From Lelliottia wanjuensis (GTDB lineage: Bacteria > Pseudomonadota > Gammaproteobacteria > Enterobacterales > Enterobacteriaceae): a DNA stretch of 64,000 bases. Made by a program: the position numbers and the translations under genes. Below the pieces are notes generated by a model. The model saw only the letters and a program-made list of their open reading frames with translations, was not told the origin of the DNA and searched no databases. Location of the stretch: assembly GCF_030238365.1 (NCBI RefSeq), contig NZ_JASSOT010000067.1, positions 1-64,000 on the forward strand, written 5' to 3'. Positions 1 through 8,721 of the stretch are shown here, one piece after another. Numbering within the stretch: the stretch's first letter is position 1; each line of letters begins with the position of its first letter.

Positions 1-22
1 GTCGGGTCTCAGTCCAGGGCAT
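1..22 (-). CDS. IS481-family transposase, first seven codons only
   Basis: The minus-strand ATG at 22-20 is followed by codons for P-W-T-E-T-R and runs off the window edge. A ribosome site AGGAG (complement of 30-34) lies seven bases before the ATG. The peptide matches the usual N-terminus of IS481-family DDE transposases as I remember it. Nothing of the catalytic domain is visible, so it cannot be said whether the gene is intact. Confidence 0.65.
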
Positions 23-101
23 AGTGAGTCTCCTCTTCTATGCCAGTTATAACTGTTACCCATGTATCCGGTCTAAAGTGTTACCCATGTTTCCGGTTCA
101 T
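1..101 (-). mobile_element. IS481-family insertion sequence, terminal fragment cut by window edge
   Basis: Two near-identical 18-mers, TGTTACCCATGTATCCGG (54-71) and TGTTACCCATGTTTCCGG (79-96), lie just upstream of a minus-strand start with a good ribosome site. Subterminal repeats of this kind next to a transposase beginning MPWTETR are typical of IS481-family elements. The exact outer end is inferred to be near 96-101, because a REP sequence begins at about 107. The rest of the element lies to the left of the window. Confidence 0.7.
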
Positions 102-106
102 ACCCT

Positions 107-161
107 GCGCTTACCCGGCCTACAAAACCAGTAGGCCCGTGCAAGCGCAGCGCCGCCGGGC
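107..161. repeat. REP/BIME pair
   Basis: Two REP units of opposite orientation, one reading TTACCCGGCCTAC and the other GTAGGCCCG...CGCCGCCGGGC, are separated by a few bases. The pair lies between the IS end and the 3' end of the fimbrial operon. Similar units recur near 8007, 20317, 37684, 46397 and 53542. Confidence 0.8.
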
Positions 162-167
162 GAATTT

Positions 168-677
168 TTACTGGTAGACAAAGGTTGCTGTAATGGTTGT
201 TTTCACTGAGCCTGCGGTAGCATCACCGTTTTCACTGTATACTCGTGCACGCAGCGGAAATGAATACGCGCTGCTAGCGATATTACCCGTAATCGATTTC
301 CCATCACCTAATGCGTCCCCTGCCTGGCTTTGTACCTGCACCGCAACATTTTCCGCCACACCGGTGCTGACATACATATCAGCGGGATTGGTGGCATCTG
401 CGGTACCATGCATCGTCATAGTGACTTTCGTTGTCCCCTGTGGACAAGAATCCACATCCAGCGTGAAATTAACCCAGGGCGAGGCACCACCCGCAGTTTG
501 CAGATCGGATAACTGGATTTCCTGCCCAAGGTCAACGGCTTTATTGACGCTTTCACTACTAATCTGACACGGCGAGGCGATGATATTCCCTGTCACCTGT
601 AAACTTACCGGATCCGATGCATGACATAGTGCACTGAATAACATAAGCATCGCGGCTGATAACATTTTAACTTTCAT
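168..677 (-). CDS. Type 1-like minor fimbrial subunit
   Basis: A 169-residue pilin-domain protein and the last gene of the fimbrial operon. It has a signal peptide (hydrophobic residues 5-20, cleavage probably after CHA). Two cysteines around residues 37 and 78 can form the pilin disulfide. The C-terminus ends in alternating hydrophobics with a penultimate aromatic (ATFVYQ), the donor-strand-exchange signature of chaperone-usher subunits. The length is that of FimF/FimG-type tip or adaptor subunits. The start is set by AAGGAA before the ATG. It lies 14 bases after the adhesin gene and is probably cotranscribed. Its place in the fibre (adaptor or terminator) is inferred. Confidence 0.85.
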   Translation of the reverse strand: MKVKMLSAAMLMLFSALCHASDPVSLQVTGNIIASPCQISSESVNKAVDLGQEIQLSDLQTAGGASPWVNFTLDVDSCPQGTTKVTMTMHGTADATNPADMYVSTGVAENVAVQVQSQAGDALGDGKSITGNIASSAYSFPLRARVYSENGDATAGSVKTTITATFVYQ

Positions 678-691
678 TATAAATTCCTTTT

Positions 692-1732
692 TTACTGATA
701 GGTTAAGTTCAGCGTTGCAGATGTATTTGCCGTACCCGTGGTCACAGATGTTCTGGTTTGATAATAGCGAGCGGTTAAAGGAAAAGTTTCCTGGCCGCCT
801 GCGGATTTTTTCAAGACAATTCGGTTGTTTAATGTCAGCGGAGAGCCGTTATAAACAATTTGCACGCCCACGCCCTGAGCGACGCCAGCGTCACCTTGCC
901 CTGTTAATGCCAGCACGCTGGTGGTGCCGACATCCGGGTTTTGAGTTCCGGATAAACTGACATTGATATTTGCCTGAGGGTCACAATCCAGACCCAGATT
1001 TTGCGTATTTTGAGCGTCCGATGGTGTGGTCCCAACAGTTGAACCAAATTTCGAGGCCAGTACATCCCCTATTGGGAAATTGAGCGTTGGTGTTTTAATT
1101 GAACAGGCCACCACATTAATCGTACCCGTCACCATCAGTGGAATATCTTGAGCCCAACTACTCACATAGCTTGTGTTAAAACCGTTGCTCATACCCATAA
1201 TGACCGCCCCTACCTGTCCGGATATAACTCCGGAGCTAGCGTCATCAATCTTATACACTTTTATTATCGGTGAAATGTAAGATGAAATAGTTTTACTATC
1301 GTAAGTTGCTGTAACTACGACACTGTTCCAATCTGATCCATACCACGATGAGGTACCATCGCCAACATAGGTCGTGTAGTTAAAACCGTTCATTGATCCA
1401 GCACCACCGATTCCAATACCGATTCCTGGGACATTCGTTCTGTAGACACTGATCCCATCCATGTGCCCGTAGTAACCAAGAATAGATTGCACACCAAGAA
1501 CTAAAGTCGTACCTGATGACGGGTTTGACACGTAGCAACTATAGGCTGATGCGTTGGGCCCAGTAATGGTTGCCAAAAGTGTGCCCACGGCCGTGTCTCG
1601 TTGCACGGTGATCGTATTTAAATTGACTGAAATAGAGCCAGACAGAGGTGAACAGCTATAACTGGCAAACGAATAACCAGGCAAAAGAAACACACCAATA
1701 AAGAGTAAGAATACTAGTTTTATATATTTCAT
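692..1732 (-). CDS. Two-domain fimbrial tip adhesin (FimH-like)
   Basis: About 346 residues from the chosen ATG. A signal peptide (strong hydrophobic run at residues 5-22) is followed by a Gly/Ser/Thr/Tyr-rich N-terminal domain of about 180 residues with two cysteines, probably the receptor-binding domain. The C-terminal half is a pilin domain with cysteines in VVACSIK and LGLDCDP and a C-terminal beta strand NLTYQ. The size and two-domain layout fit FimH-class adhesins. The lectin domain is not close to any type 1 FimH sequence I know, so the receptor is unknown. Upstream in-frame codons reach 1753 and overlap the usher stop, so translational coupling is possible. Unusually, it precedes the last minor subunit gene. 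Confidence 0.8.
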   Translation of the reverse strand: MKYIKLVFLLFIGVFLLPGYSFASYSCSPLSGSISVNLNTITVQRDTAVGTLLATITGPNASAYSCYVSNPSSGTTLVLGVQSILGYYGHMDGISVYRTNVPGIGIGIGGAGSMNGFNYTTYVGDGTSSWYGSDWNSVVVTATYDSKTISSYISPIIKVYKIDDASSGVISGQVGAVIMGMSNGFNTSYVSSWAQDIPLMVTGTINVVACSIKTPTLNFPIGDVLASKFGSTVGTTPSDAQNTQNLGLDCDPQANINVSLSGTQNPDVGTTSVLALTGQGDAGVAQGVGVQIVYNGSPLTLNNRIVLKKSAGGQETFPLTARYYQTRTSVTTGTANTSATLNLTYQ

Positions 1733-1743
1733 CGAAATTTCCA

Positions 1744-4275
1744 TCATTGACACTGCTCGTTCAGCATGGCGACACCTTTGGATTGTTCAGGTAAATGGAA
1801 GCTCAGGCTACAATTTTGCTGAGAGGATTCCCCCCACTTAATATTCATCCGACCGCTTTGCTGCAACCCGGATAAATATACTTGTCCGTTATCGCCAATA
1901 ATAAAGCCATTTGTCTTTTGACCCTCAAGCGTTGCTATTGCACCAAAAGGCACTGGTTGACCATTTGCCTGAGTTATCGTCATCAGCACTCGCATACCCA
2001 CACTGGCAATATAGTCAGCACGTACCACCGCACCACGTGTCGGAATAACCGCTTTATTGGTCAGATCCAGCTCCACATCATCCGGCAGAGAATCTGTGCG
2101 CAGCGCCACATCATTTTTACGGTAAACCGTCAGGTTGCTGACGGTGGTATAACCGCGCCAGTCGGTTTTTGCGCCAGTCTGGTTTTGAATATCAACCCCT
2201 TTTGCACCCGGCGCTTTAATTAGCACGTTGGTTTCTCCCAGCGGCTGGCTAAAGGTAATGCCATCTTCATGCGCCAGGATGCCGCCCTGGATACCGTAGT
2301 TCACACGATCACTGTTTTTATCGTAACCATAGCCTGCGGTCATCTCGCCGTAGGTGCCTTTATAGTCAGCATTCATGCTGCCGGTATAACCCACGTCGTC
2401 GGTGCCATAACCCTGCTGCACGTTCCAGTTAAGCGCATTGTTTTCCATTGCCATACCGCTCACGCCGACCGTGTGCGTAGTGCCATTCTCTTTACTGGCG
2501 TTCATGCTGTAGTTGGCCCACGACTGCGGCAGGAATTTCTCCAGCGGAATACTGATATTCACCGCCAACTGCTGGTCTTTATCGTAATAGGTCTGATCGC
2601 CATTACCTGTTGCTGAACCATTTTTACTGTAGGTGTAGGTCAGGCCATAGTTCATGCCGCGCCAGGAGTTGCTATACCCCGCACTGTACGACTGCATGGT
2701 GCGTTCAGAATTCCAGTAATCTTCGCGTACCGCACTCAGCATAAGTGAGCCCAGATCTTGCCCCAGGGTCTGACTGACCGTCAGTTCCATACGATTACGA
2801 CGGCGATCAATCACACCACCGTTATTGCTGTAGGAATCCAGTACTTCCTGCATGCCGTAATATCCGCTGGTGGAATAGCGGTAACCTGCAATAGCGAAGT
2901 TGGTACCGGTATCAAGAATGTTTTTACTGTAACGCGCGCGCCAGGACTGACCGCTGGTTTTGATCTCATCTTTCGGTGTCGACCAGGCCTGAGTCACATC
3001 CACAGAGAATGCACCAAAGTCCCCCAGGTTTTTGCCGATACCGCTCGCCAGAGACTGGTATTTGCTCGATTCCTGCACACCGCCGTAAATCGTTACCCCA
3101 TACGACAGGCCATAAATTCCGGTCAACTGACCGAACGGCGTTTTATCGACACTGCTGTCATAAGAACGATATTGCCCTCCTGTCAGGGCATACTTAAAAC
3201 GGCCTTCACGCTGCAGTACCGGAAGCGATGCAAACGCCACCGTAAAATGCTGTTCACTGCCGTCGGCTTCTTTTATCGTTACATCCAGATCGCCCGCGCC
3301 ACCGGTGGGATACATATCGGTAATTTCAAAGGCACCGGGTGCGACATAGCTCTGATAAATCTGGTAGCCGTTCTGGCGAATAATTACCTGAGCGTTAGTG
3401 CGGGCAATTCCACGAACCACTGGCGCATAGCCTTTCAGCGAGTCCGGGAGCATGTCGTCGTCAGACGCTAACTGCGCACCACGAAACGGCATACTGTCAA
3501 AAATATCACTCGGTGCATTACTGTCACCGGCGGTGAACTGAGCCTTCAGGGGGATGACATCACGCTGAGCGTAGGTATAGACCGTGTCCCACTTATCCTG
3601 ACCGTTAGTGTCACGGTTCCAGGTGGTATAATTACGCAGACGCCATGGACCGATATTCACGCCCGGACGCAAGTTCGCATACTGGCTATTATCTGAACCG
3701 CCATTATTCCCACGCTGCCAGTTATTTGAGCCGCTGGCACTGTAATTCAGCATTACTGCATTGATGCCCTCATCCCACTGCTCAGGCGGTACATAGCCGC
3801 GGGCCTGAGGGACTAACGCTGCCTGAGGCACGCTGATCACAAGGCGCTGGGTCGCGAATTGAAAATCCGCCGAGGCCTTAGGGATAGCCGCCAGATCAAC
3901 ACACTGCCCAGAGGCTGCCAGACTGGGGAAGAGCTCTGTTTTAACTCCCCAGGCTTTAAGCTGTTCCAGGGTCAAGCAAGGCTGTAAAACGGTTTCACCG
4001 TTGGTATCTGTCGTCCCTTTGAAATCAACATCGCGCGTGTCCATCAGTTGCTCATCAAGAACAATATCCACATGATAAGTCCCTGGAGCCTGGGAACCAG
4101 CTTCAAACGCTGACAGGTCAGTTTTACCGGCACCTGGATTGTCCACTTCAAGCAGCTCGGGATTGAATTCATCGCGGGCATTGACTACATGAGTCATCAT
4201 GCCCAGCGCAGCCGCAATAAAAAGTGCCAGCCTGGCCGGTTTAAAACTGAACGTTTGTTTCATCATCACCATCAA
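1744..4275 (-). CDS. Fimbrial outer-membrane usher (FimD/PapC family)
   Basis: 843 residues, the usual usher length. A signal peptide is followed by the N-terminal chaperone-binding domain (FNPELLEVDN motif, cysteines near 100 and 125), a long beta-barrel with an inserted plug (PVVRGIARTNAQV, TDMYPTGGAGDL), and C-terminal domains ending in a Cys pair (NCSLSFHLP...NEQCQ). It assembles and secretes pilin subunits delivered by the chaperone encoded just upstream. The start is uncertain: ATG codons at 4275, 4269, 4266 and 4263 share one weak ribosome site. The 3' end overlaps codons upstream of the adhesin start. Confidence 0.95.
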   Translation of the reverse strand: MMVMMKQTFSFKPARLALFIAAALGMMTHVVNARDEFNPELLEVDNPGAGKTDLSAFEAGSQAPGTYHVDIVLDEQLMDTRDVDFKGTTDTNGETVLQPCLTLEQLKAWGVKTELFPSLAASGQCVDLAAIPKASADFQFATQRLVISVPQAALVPQARGYVPPEQWDEGINAVMLNYSASGSNNWQRGNNGGSDNSQYANLRPGVNIGPWRLRNYTTWNRDTNGQDKWDTVYTYAQRDVIPLKAQFTAGDSNAPSDIFDSMPFRGAQLASDDDMLPDSLKGYAPVVRGIARTNAQVIIRQNGYQIYQSYVAPGAFEITDMYPTGGAGDLDVTIKEADGSEQHFTVAFASLPVLQREGRFKYALTGGQYRSYDSSVDKTPFGQLTGIYGLSYGVTIYGGVQESSKYQSLASGIGKNLGDFGAFSVDVTQAWSTPKDEIKTSGQSWRARYSKNILDTGTNFAIAGYRYSTSGYYGMQEVLDSYSNNGGVIDRRRNRMELTVSQTLGQDLGSLMLSAVREDYWNSERTMQSYSAGYSNSWRGMNYGLTYTYSKNGSATGNGDQTYYDKDQQLAVNISIPLEKFLPQSWANYSMNASKENGTTHTVGVSGMAMENNALNWNVQQGYGTDDVGYTGSMNADYKGTYGEMTAGYGYDKNSDRVNYGIQGGILAHEDGITFSQPLGETNVLIKAPGAKGVDIQNQTGAKTDWRGYTTVSNLTVYRKNDVALRTDSLPDDVELDLTNKAVIPTRGAVVRADYIASVGMRVLMTITQANGQPVPFGAIATLEGQKTNGFIIGDNGQVYLSGLQQSGRMNIKWGESSQQNCSLSFHLPEQSKGVAMLNEQCQ

Positions 4276-4311
4276 CCTGAAAATCCATTTGAATATTGTT
4301 GTTTCATTAAC

Positions 4312-4989
4312 TTAAATCGCATTCTTATGGGGTTTCCCTGGGCCGCCATAATCATTAATCACAGTAAATGTCAGTGCCCCACTGCTCACGCCTTTAGGCA
4401 GAGTGAACTGCGCCGTCGCCCCCGGCAGAACATACGACACGTCTTCCAGCTGTTTTCCGCCGACGCTAATTTGGTTGAAATTCATTACATAAGGTGTCGG
4501 GTTTGTGACACGAAGCTGGTCACCCGAATGACTCCAGGTTAATTTTTCAGCCAGTTCTTCCGGTGCGATGCCTTTAAGGGCTTCAGGTCGGTAAATCAGC
4601 TTGATCCGTGTTTTTACTGCGACCTGTAAACTATTTTCTTTTTTAGGTGCAGACGGAATCGCTTTGATATTTAGCCAGTACAGGCTTTCCTTATCCTGAG
4701 GTAATGCACCCGCCATAATAATACGCTCAACGTTTTGCTGATCTTTATCGAGACGATACAGTGGCGGTGTGATAATAAAAGGAGCTTTCTCAACCCCTCC
4801 GTTTAGCGTTTCTATCCATGACTGAATAAGATAAGGCGTGGCGTCCGGATTGTTTACGCTAATGGAGGCTTCCTTTTTATTGCCATCATATATTACGCGG
4901 GTGCCACCAATGATGACACCAGCATGAGCGACAGAAGCACCAGCAATAATTAAAGCGCTGGCAATAAAAGTTTTGCGAAGAAAATTCAT
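4312..4989 (-). CDS. Periplasmic fimbrial chaperone (PapD/FimC family)
   Basis: 225 residues beginning MNFLRK, chosen because GAGG lies six bases upstream; an ATG four codons earlier lacks this. There is a signal peptide to about residue 23. The N-terminal immunoglobulin domain carries the conserved G-T-R-V-I-Y start, with the Arg that anchors subunit C-termini, and the second anchor Lys falls in AVKTRIKLIYRP, a hallmark of the PapD superfamily. It holds subunits in the periplasm and delivers them to the usher. It follows the pilin gene after an attenuator hairpin and precedes the usher by 36 bases. Confidence 0.95.
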   Translation of the reverse strand: MNFLRKTFIASALIIAGASVAHAGVIIGGTRVIYDGNKKEASISVNNPDATPYLIQSWIETLNGGVEKAPFIITPPLYRLDKDQQNVERIIMAGALPQDKESLYWLNIKAIPSAPKKENSLQVAVKTRIKLIYRPEALKGIAPEELAEKLTWSHSGDQLRVTNPTPYVMNFNQISVGGKQLEDVSYVLPGATAQFTLPKGVSSGALTFTVINDYGGPGKPHKNAI

Positions 4990-5006
4990 TTTATACCTCA
5001 ATTAAA

Positions 5007-5029
5007 ATGAGGCCGAAAATCGGCCTCAT
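5007..5029 (-). terminator. Attenuator hairpin between major pilin and chaperone genes
   Basis: ATGAGGCCG and CGGCCTCAT form a perfect 9-bp stem around a 5-base loop, followed on the minus strand by TTTTAAT. The position, between the major subunit gene and the rest of the operon, is where many fimbrial operons keep a partial terminator so that pilin is made in excess. Confidence 0.75.
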
Positions 5030-5049
5030 ATTACTTCCCGTCGAGGGAA

Positions 5050-5580
5050 TTAATTGTAAACAACAGAGAAGCTGGCTACAGAGTTAGCAGGACCTGCAGT
5101 CACAGTGGCAGCGGTGGATTTGTACTGTGCGTAGAAATCCAGGGTGTTATCCGCAGTGCTGCTCAGTGTGTAGCGATAGCTGTTATCGCTATGCAGTGGC
5201 AGCTGATTCTTGTCGGCTGACATCAGGTTAATAGCCACACCTGTTGCCGCACCGGCTACTGAACCGTCGATTGCCAGCAGCGTGGAATCGGTAGGCTCTG
5301 GTGTACCATCAAAACGTACATGAGCCGTTGTTACAGCCGCCGGACAATCCTTCAGCACGATGGCGAATTTTTTTGCGGCTGTTACGCTGCCAGCGGCAGT
5401 AAACTCAGATTTATTATATGAACCCAGTGCAACAGTCTGATTTTGAGAATCAACGTCAACGGTACATGCTTTATCAAGAATCTCGCCGGTAAAATTCACG
5501 GTGCCTGCCGCAGCAAAAGCGTTAGACATAGAAACAGCAGCAGTAGCAACTACCGCAATAGCGATAAAATTCTTTTTCAT
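5050..5580 (-). CDS. Major fimbrial subunit (FimA-like pilin)
   Basis: 176 residues. It has a signal peptide with Ala-rich cleavage (AFAAAG), the pilin start GTVNFTGEILDKACTV with the first disulfide Cys, a second Cys in LKDCPA, and a C-terminal donor-strand-accepting beta strand ending ASFSVVYN. It is the first gene of the operon and lies directly behind the attenuator hairpin, as expected for the most abundant subunit. The ATG follows GGAATTGTA. The promoter should lie in the roughly 600-bp divergent region shared with the regulator gene at 6177. Confidence 0.93.
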   Translation of the reverse strand: MKKNFIAIAVVATAAVSMSNAFAAAGTVNFTGEILDKACTVDVDSQNQTVALGSYNKSEFTAAGSVTAAKKFAIVLKDCPAAVTTAHVRFDGTPEPTDSTLLAIDGSVAGAATGVAINLMSADKNQLPLHSDNSYRYTLSSTADNTLDFYAQYKSTAATVTAGPANSVASFSVVYN

Positions 5581-6176
5581 TACAAATTCCTTGATTGGGA
5601 TGTGGTTAATAATTGAAGCTCTAAGATCCAGAGATATGTTCCATCAATCATTTCAAACTTCAACAATTAACGAATGTCGACAGCAATGCATAAAATTATA
5701 TGCATCTACTTATACGCTTAGTCGTTAACTCGGAATGAATTATGCAGAGTGTGTATTTATGTATCAACGCAAAACCGATCCCAATTTAGATTGGGCGAAA
5801 TCTTATAAATCCCTCATAGCCCATCTCTCCCCAATCCAAATCTGGATCAAATACAGTCAGATTTTATATTGCCAGGATGGTAGATTGATATATGTTGAGT
5901 GTTCGCCTATAAAGAGAGATAACACAAGTGCCCCCCAAAGTATGAACGACTGTCGATACCTCCTCTGGCACTCAATTCATAAGGCAGCATATTTCATTTA
6001 AGTACAGATAATATAGTGATAAGCGAAGAGGTTATTTAATACGATTTTTGATTAACACAGACAGTTCGGGCATGGAAATTAACCCTCATGTGCATGAATT
6101 AATAATTTTAAATTTGACTAAACCTTTTTCACTGTCTACTCTCTAATTAATATTTATTAAAAATAATATTCCATTT
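5581..6176. promoter_or_regulatory. AT-rich divergent control region of the fimbrial locus
   Basis: There is no convincing gene in these 596 bases. The 88-codon frame at 5735-6001 has no ribosome site and resembles nothing I know. A 6-bp inverted repeat CCCAAT-TTAG-ATTGGG lies at 5780-5795, and a related ATTGGGG on the other strand is read from about 5830. The last 60 bases before 6177 are almost pure A/T, which is typical of H-NS-silenced fimbrial promoters. I see no invertible-switch repeats. Confidence 0.5.
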
Positions 6177-6830
6177 ATGATTACTTCAACAATGACTCAA
6201 GTTGTCCAAATGGCAACCAAGACAGATCCTGAAAACCTACTGGCTCTGATGAATAAGCTTGAGCCTTTTTTGCAATACCGCGACATTCCCATCAATACCC
6301 GCTTTACGATTGGCGCAACCCAAAAACCCGTTTGCTATTTTGTGCGCAAAGGAGCGGTCTCCGTGTACAGACAGCCTGACGATATCCTCGTTGAGTTGTT
6401 TGATGCGCCAACGCTGCGAGGCGCTATCCCTTTGCCTCCAGGAACTGAGTCCATCTATACCATTAAAGTCATCGTGCCCTCGGAAATTGCTATCATTAAT
6501 CGTGAAGACTTATTTGAGCTGCTACACCGCCATCGGCTCTGGGAGCTTTTCGCAAGGCACCAGTTGGCCATCAACAGCATCAGCATTGAAAAGATATTTA
6601 AACTGACGGCCCCGACTACTTACAATATCGTTCGGTATCAACTCTATGAATTGATTAATATGCCGGAAGAGGTGCGCGATAACATCCTGGCCGAAACCTA
6701 CATACGCAGCAAAACGCGCATCTCACGAAGCGGTATAATGCGTATTCTTTCTGATTTAAAAGATGGAGGTTACATCGTTATTGTCAAAGGGATACTCAAA
6801 GAGGTTCATCACTTACCTGAAAACTACTAG
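6177..6830 (+). CDS. IprA/YaiV-type CRP-like transcriptional regulator
   Basis: 217 residues. The N-terminal two thirds look like a cyclic-nucleotide-binding fold (FVRKGAVSVYR...IPLPPGTESIYTIKVI) but lack the cAMP-contacting motif. The C-terminus has the pattern YIRSKTRISRSGIMRIL, then LKDGGYIVIVKG and LPENY, closely parallel to E. coli IprA (YaiV), whose winged helix ends the same way. It is transcribed away from the fimbrial operon, which suggests it controls the operon; this is inference. The start is uncertain, with no clear ribosome site before 6177 and other ATGs at codons 6 and 12. Confidence 0.7.
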   Translation: MITSTMTQVVQMATKTDPENLLALMNKLEPFLQYRDIPINTRFTIGATQKPVCYFVRKGAVSVYRQPDDILVELFDAPTLRGAIPLPPGTESIYTIKVIVPSEIAIINREDLFELLHRHRLWELFARHQLAINSISIEKIFKLTAPTTYNIVRYQLYELINMPEEVRDNILAETYIRSKTRISRSGIMRILSDLKDGGYIVIVKGILKEVHHLPENY

Positions 6831-6998
6831 CCCTCAGAATCAATACGTTCAACAAGGATCGTGAAACACGGAGACTGCCCAGGAAGTTTCACAAGCAGCC
6901 TCCTTTCATATTCTCAGGCACGCCTGCTAACCTGTCGTTAAATTTTCTATAAATTATTGTATAATGCGCTGCACTTTAACCAGAAAAAGAGTGCGACC

Positions 6999-7997
6999 AT
7001 GATTGATACCCGCCTGCCTTTAACCGATATTCACCGTCACCTTGATGGCAACATTCGTGCCCAAACCATTCTCGATCTTGGCCGCCAGTTTAATTTATCT
7101 CTCCCCGCGCAAACCATTGAAACCCTGATTCCACATGTTCAGGTGACGGCTAACGAGCCGGATCTGGTCAGCTTCCTCAGCAAACTGGACTGGGGCGTGA
7201 AAGTGCTGGCGTCGCTGGATGCCTGCCGTCGCGTGGCGTTTGAGAATATCGAAGATGCGGCGCGCAATGGCCTGCACTACGTCGAGCTGCGTTTTTCTCC
7301 GGGCTATATGGCGATGAACCACAACCTGCCTGTTGAAGGCGTGGTGGAAGCGGTCATTGAAGGCGTGCACGAAGGCTGTAAAGCCTTTAACGTTCAGGCG
7401 CGTCTGATCGGTATTATGAGCCGCACCTTTGGTGAAGCGGCCTGTCTGCAGGAGCTCGAAGCGCTGCTGGCGCACCGCGACCACATCACCGCCGTCGATC
7501 TGGCCGGTGATGAGCTGGGCTTCCCTGGCAGTCTGTTCCTTTCCCACTTCAACCGTGCGCGCGACGCGGGCTGGCATATCACCGTCCATGCGGGCGAAGC
7601 GGCGGGTCCGGAAAGCATCTGGCAGGCGATTCGTGAGCTGGGTGCTGAGCGTATCGGTCACGGCGTGAAAGCCGTTGAAGACCGGGCCCTGATGGATTTC
7701 CTGGCCGAGCAGCGCATCGGTATCGAATCCTGCCTGACGTCCAATATCCAGACCAGCACGGTCGCGTCTCTGGCGCAGCATCCGCTGAAAACTTTCCTCG
7801 AGCACGGCGTGCTGGCAACGCTGAACACCGACGACCCGGCAGTTCAGGGTGTCGATATTGTTCATGAGTATAATGTTGCCGCACCGCAGGCGGGTCTAAG
7901 CCGGGAACAGATTCGTCAGGCGCAGATTAACGGGCTGGAAATTGCGTTCTTAAGCGCAGAAGAGAAACAGGCCTTGCGCGATAAAGTTGCAGGGTGA
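6999..7997 (+). CDS. add: Adenosine deaminase
   Basis: 332 residues, near-identical in order and length to E. coli Add. It converts adenosine and deoxyadenosine to inosine and deoxyinosine in the cytosol for purine salvage. Zn-binding His residues are in DIHRHLDGN, the third in [10 protein letters not shown] (with the catalytic Glu following), and the metal-ligand Asp pair is in [10 protein letters not shown]. The start MIDTRLP matches the E. coli start; the frame is open further upstream but without homology. The original terminator downstream has been split by the element at 8068-8804. Confidence 0.98.
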   Translation: MIDTRLPLTDIHRHLDGNIRAQTILDLGRQFNLSLPAQTIETLIPHVQVTANEPDLVSFLSKLDWGVKVLASLDACRRVAFENIEDAARNGLHYVELRFSPGYMAMNHNLPVEGVVEAVIEGVHEGCKAFNVQARLIGIMSRTFGEAACLQELEALLAHRDHITAVDLAGDELGFPGSLFLSHFNRARDAGWHITVHAGEAAGPESIWQAIRELGAERIGHGVKAVEDRALMDFLAEQRIGIESCLTSNIQTSTVASLAQHPLKTFLEHGVLATLNTDDPAVQGVDIVHEYNVAAPQAGLSREQIRQAQINGLEIAFLSAEEKQALRDKVAG

Positions 7998-8006
7998 TAG
8001 CCATTT

Positions 8007-8035
8007 GCCGGGCGGCACTTCGTTTGCCCGGCCTA
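8007..8035. repeat. REP sequence downstream of add
   Basis: GCCGGGCGGC...GCCCGGCCTAC forms an imperfect palindrome ten bases after the add stop, of the same type as the other REPs in this window. Confidence 0.75.
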
Positions 8036-8053
8036 CAAATGAATATAAAAGGC

Positions 8054-8067
8054 CGGCAAATTCGCCG
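8054..8067. repeat. Left direct repeat (probable target-site duplication)
   Basis: CGGCAAATTCGCCG here is repeated exactly at 8805-8818 and brackets the element between them. The target is itself nearly palindromic, so the true duplication could be 10 to 14 bp. Confidence 0.7.
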
Positions 8068-8084
8068 TAATGCCAGTCAGTTAA

Positions 8085-8116
8085 GCAAAATAATGAATTT
8101 AAATTCATTATTTTGC
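8085..8116. repeat. 32-base perfect palindrome in left arm of the element
   Basis: GCAAAATAATGAATTT is followed directly by its reverse complement. It lies in a 51-base segment (8087-8137) present in the left arm but absent from the matching place in the right arm. Confidence 0.85.
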
Positions 8117-8693
8117 CTGTCCCAGGACCTTTATGGCATCAGTGGTATTGTTCCGTTCACTTTCGTTCCTCTGCTTCCGGTCCATCTCTCTGCGGTGAAC
8201 GTGCCAGGGTGGCTCAATCGCCACCACCCTGGCAACCCCGGCTCCCGGCAAAGAAAATCGCCGCTTCGCGGTGCCCTCAGCTTATTCCTTACGGCTTTCG
8301 GGTCGGGCGCGATCCTGCATCCATGCAGGTCGCCCCCTCTCGGCGCATCCCTGCGCCTCGACCCAGCCTCCAGGAAACGCTTCGGCGATTTTCAGCCGGA
8401 CTCACGATCCCTCAACCTTCTTAGTCGTTTGAATGTGGCACCGGTGTTGGGTCCCCGCAGAAATCGGCGAACCGGAGGCCAGATGACAAGGGCTGGACGC
8501 CAGGGATGGCGGCCAGAGGCGAAACGAGACAGGACAAAATTGCCGGGAGCAATTTTGAACAGCGCTTGCGCTGGCCCCGAAGGGGCGAGTCCCATGGATG
8601 GGACGAGTAATCACGAGTCGAGCCGACCGCAGGCAGCAGGCCGGAAGGTGAGCGCAGTGCGAAGCACCGATTTCATGGCGGGGCGCGGGGATT

Positions 8694-8721
8694 GCAAAGG
8701 GGGCCGCGTGGCCCCCTTTGC
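8694..8721. repeat. Strong GC hairpin near right end of the element
   Basis: GCAAAGGGGGCC and GGCCCCCTTTGC form a perfect 12-bp stem closed by GCGT. No T-run follows, so a simple terminator role is unlikely. It could be a structured RNA or DNA end signal. Confidence 0.75.

Noticed and set aside
107..161. CRISPR-like repeats from REP units in the window
   Set aside because: REP units are scattered singly or in pairs between genes, are palindromic, and have no regular spacers.
2758..3471. 237-codon plus-strand frame opposite the usher gene
   Set aside because: Antisense shadow; no motif or ribosome site, and the usher on the other strand is clear.
5735..6001. 88-codon frame in the fimbrial control region
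   Set aside because: No ribosome site, no recognisable motif and AT-rich composition. It lies where operators and promoters are expected.
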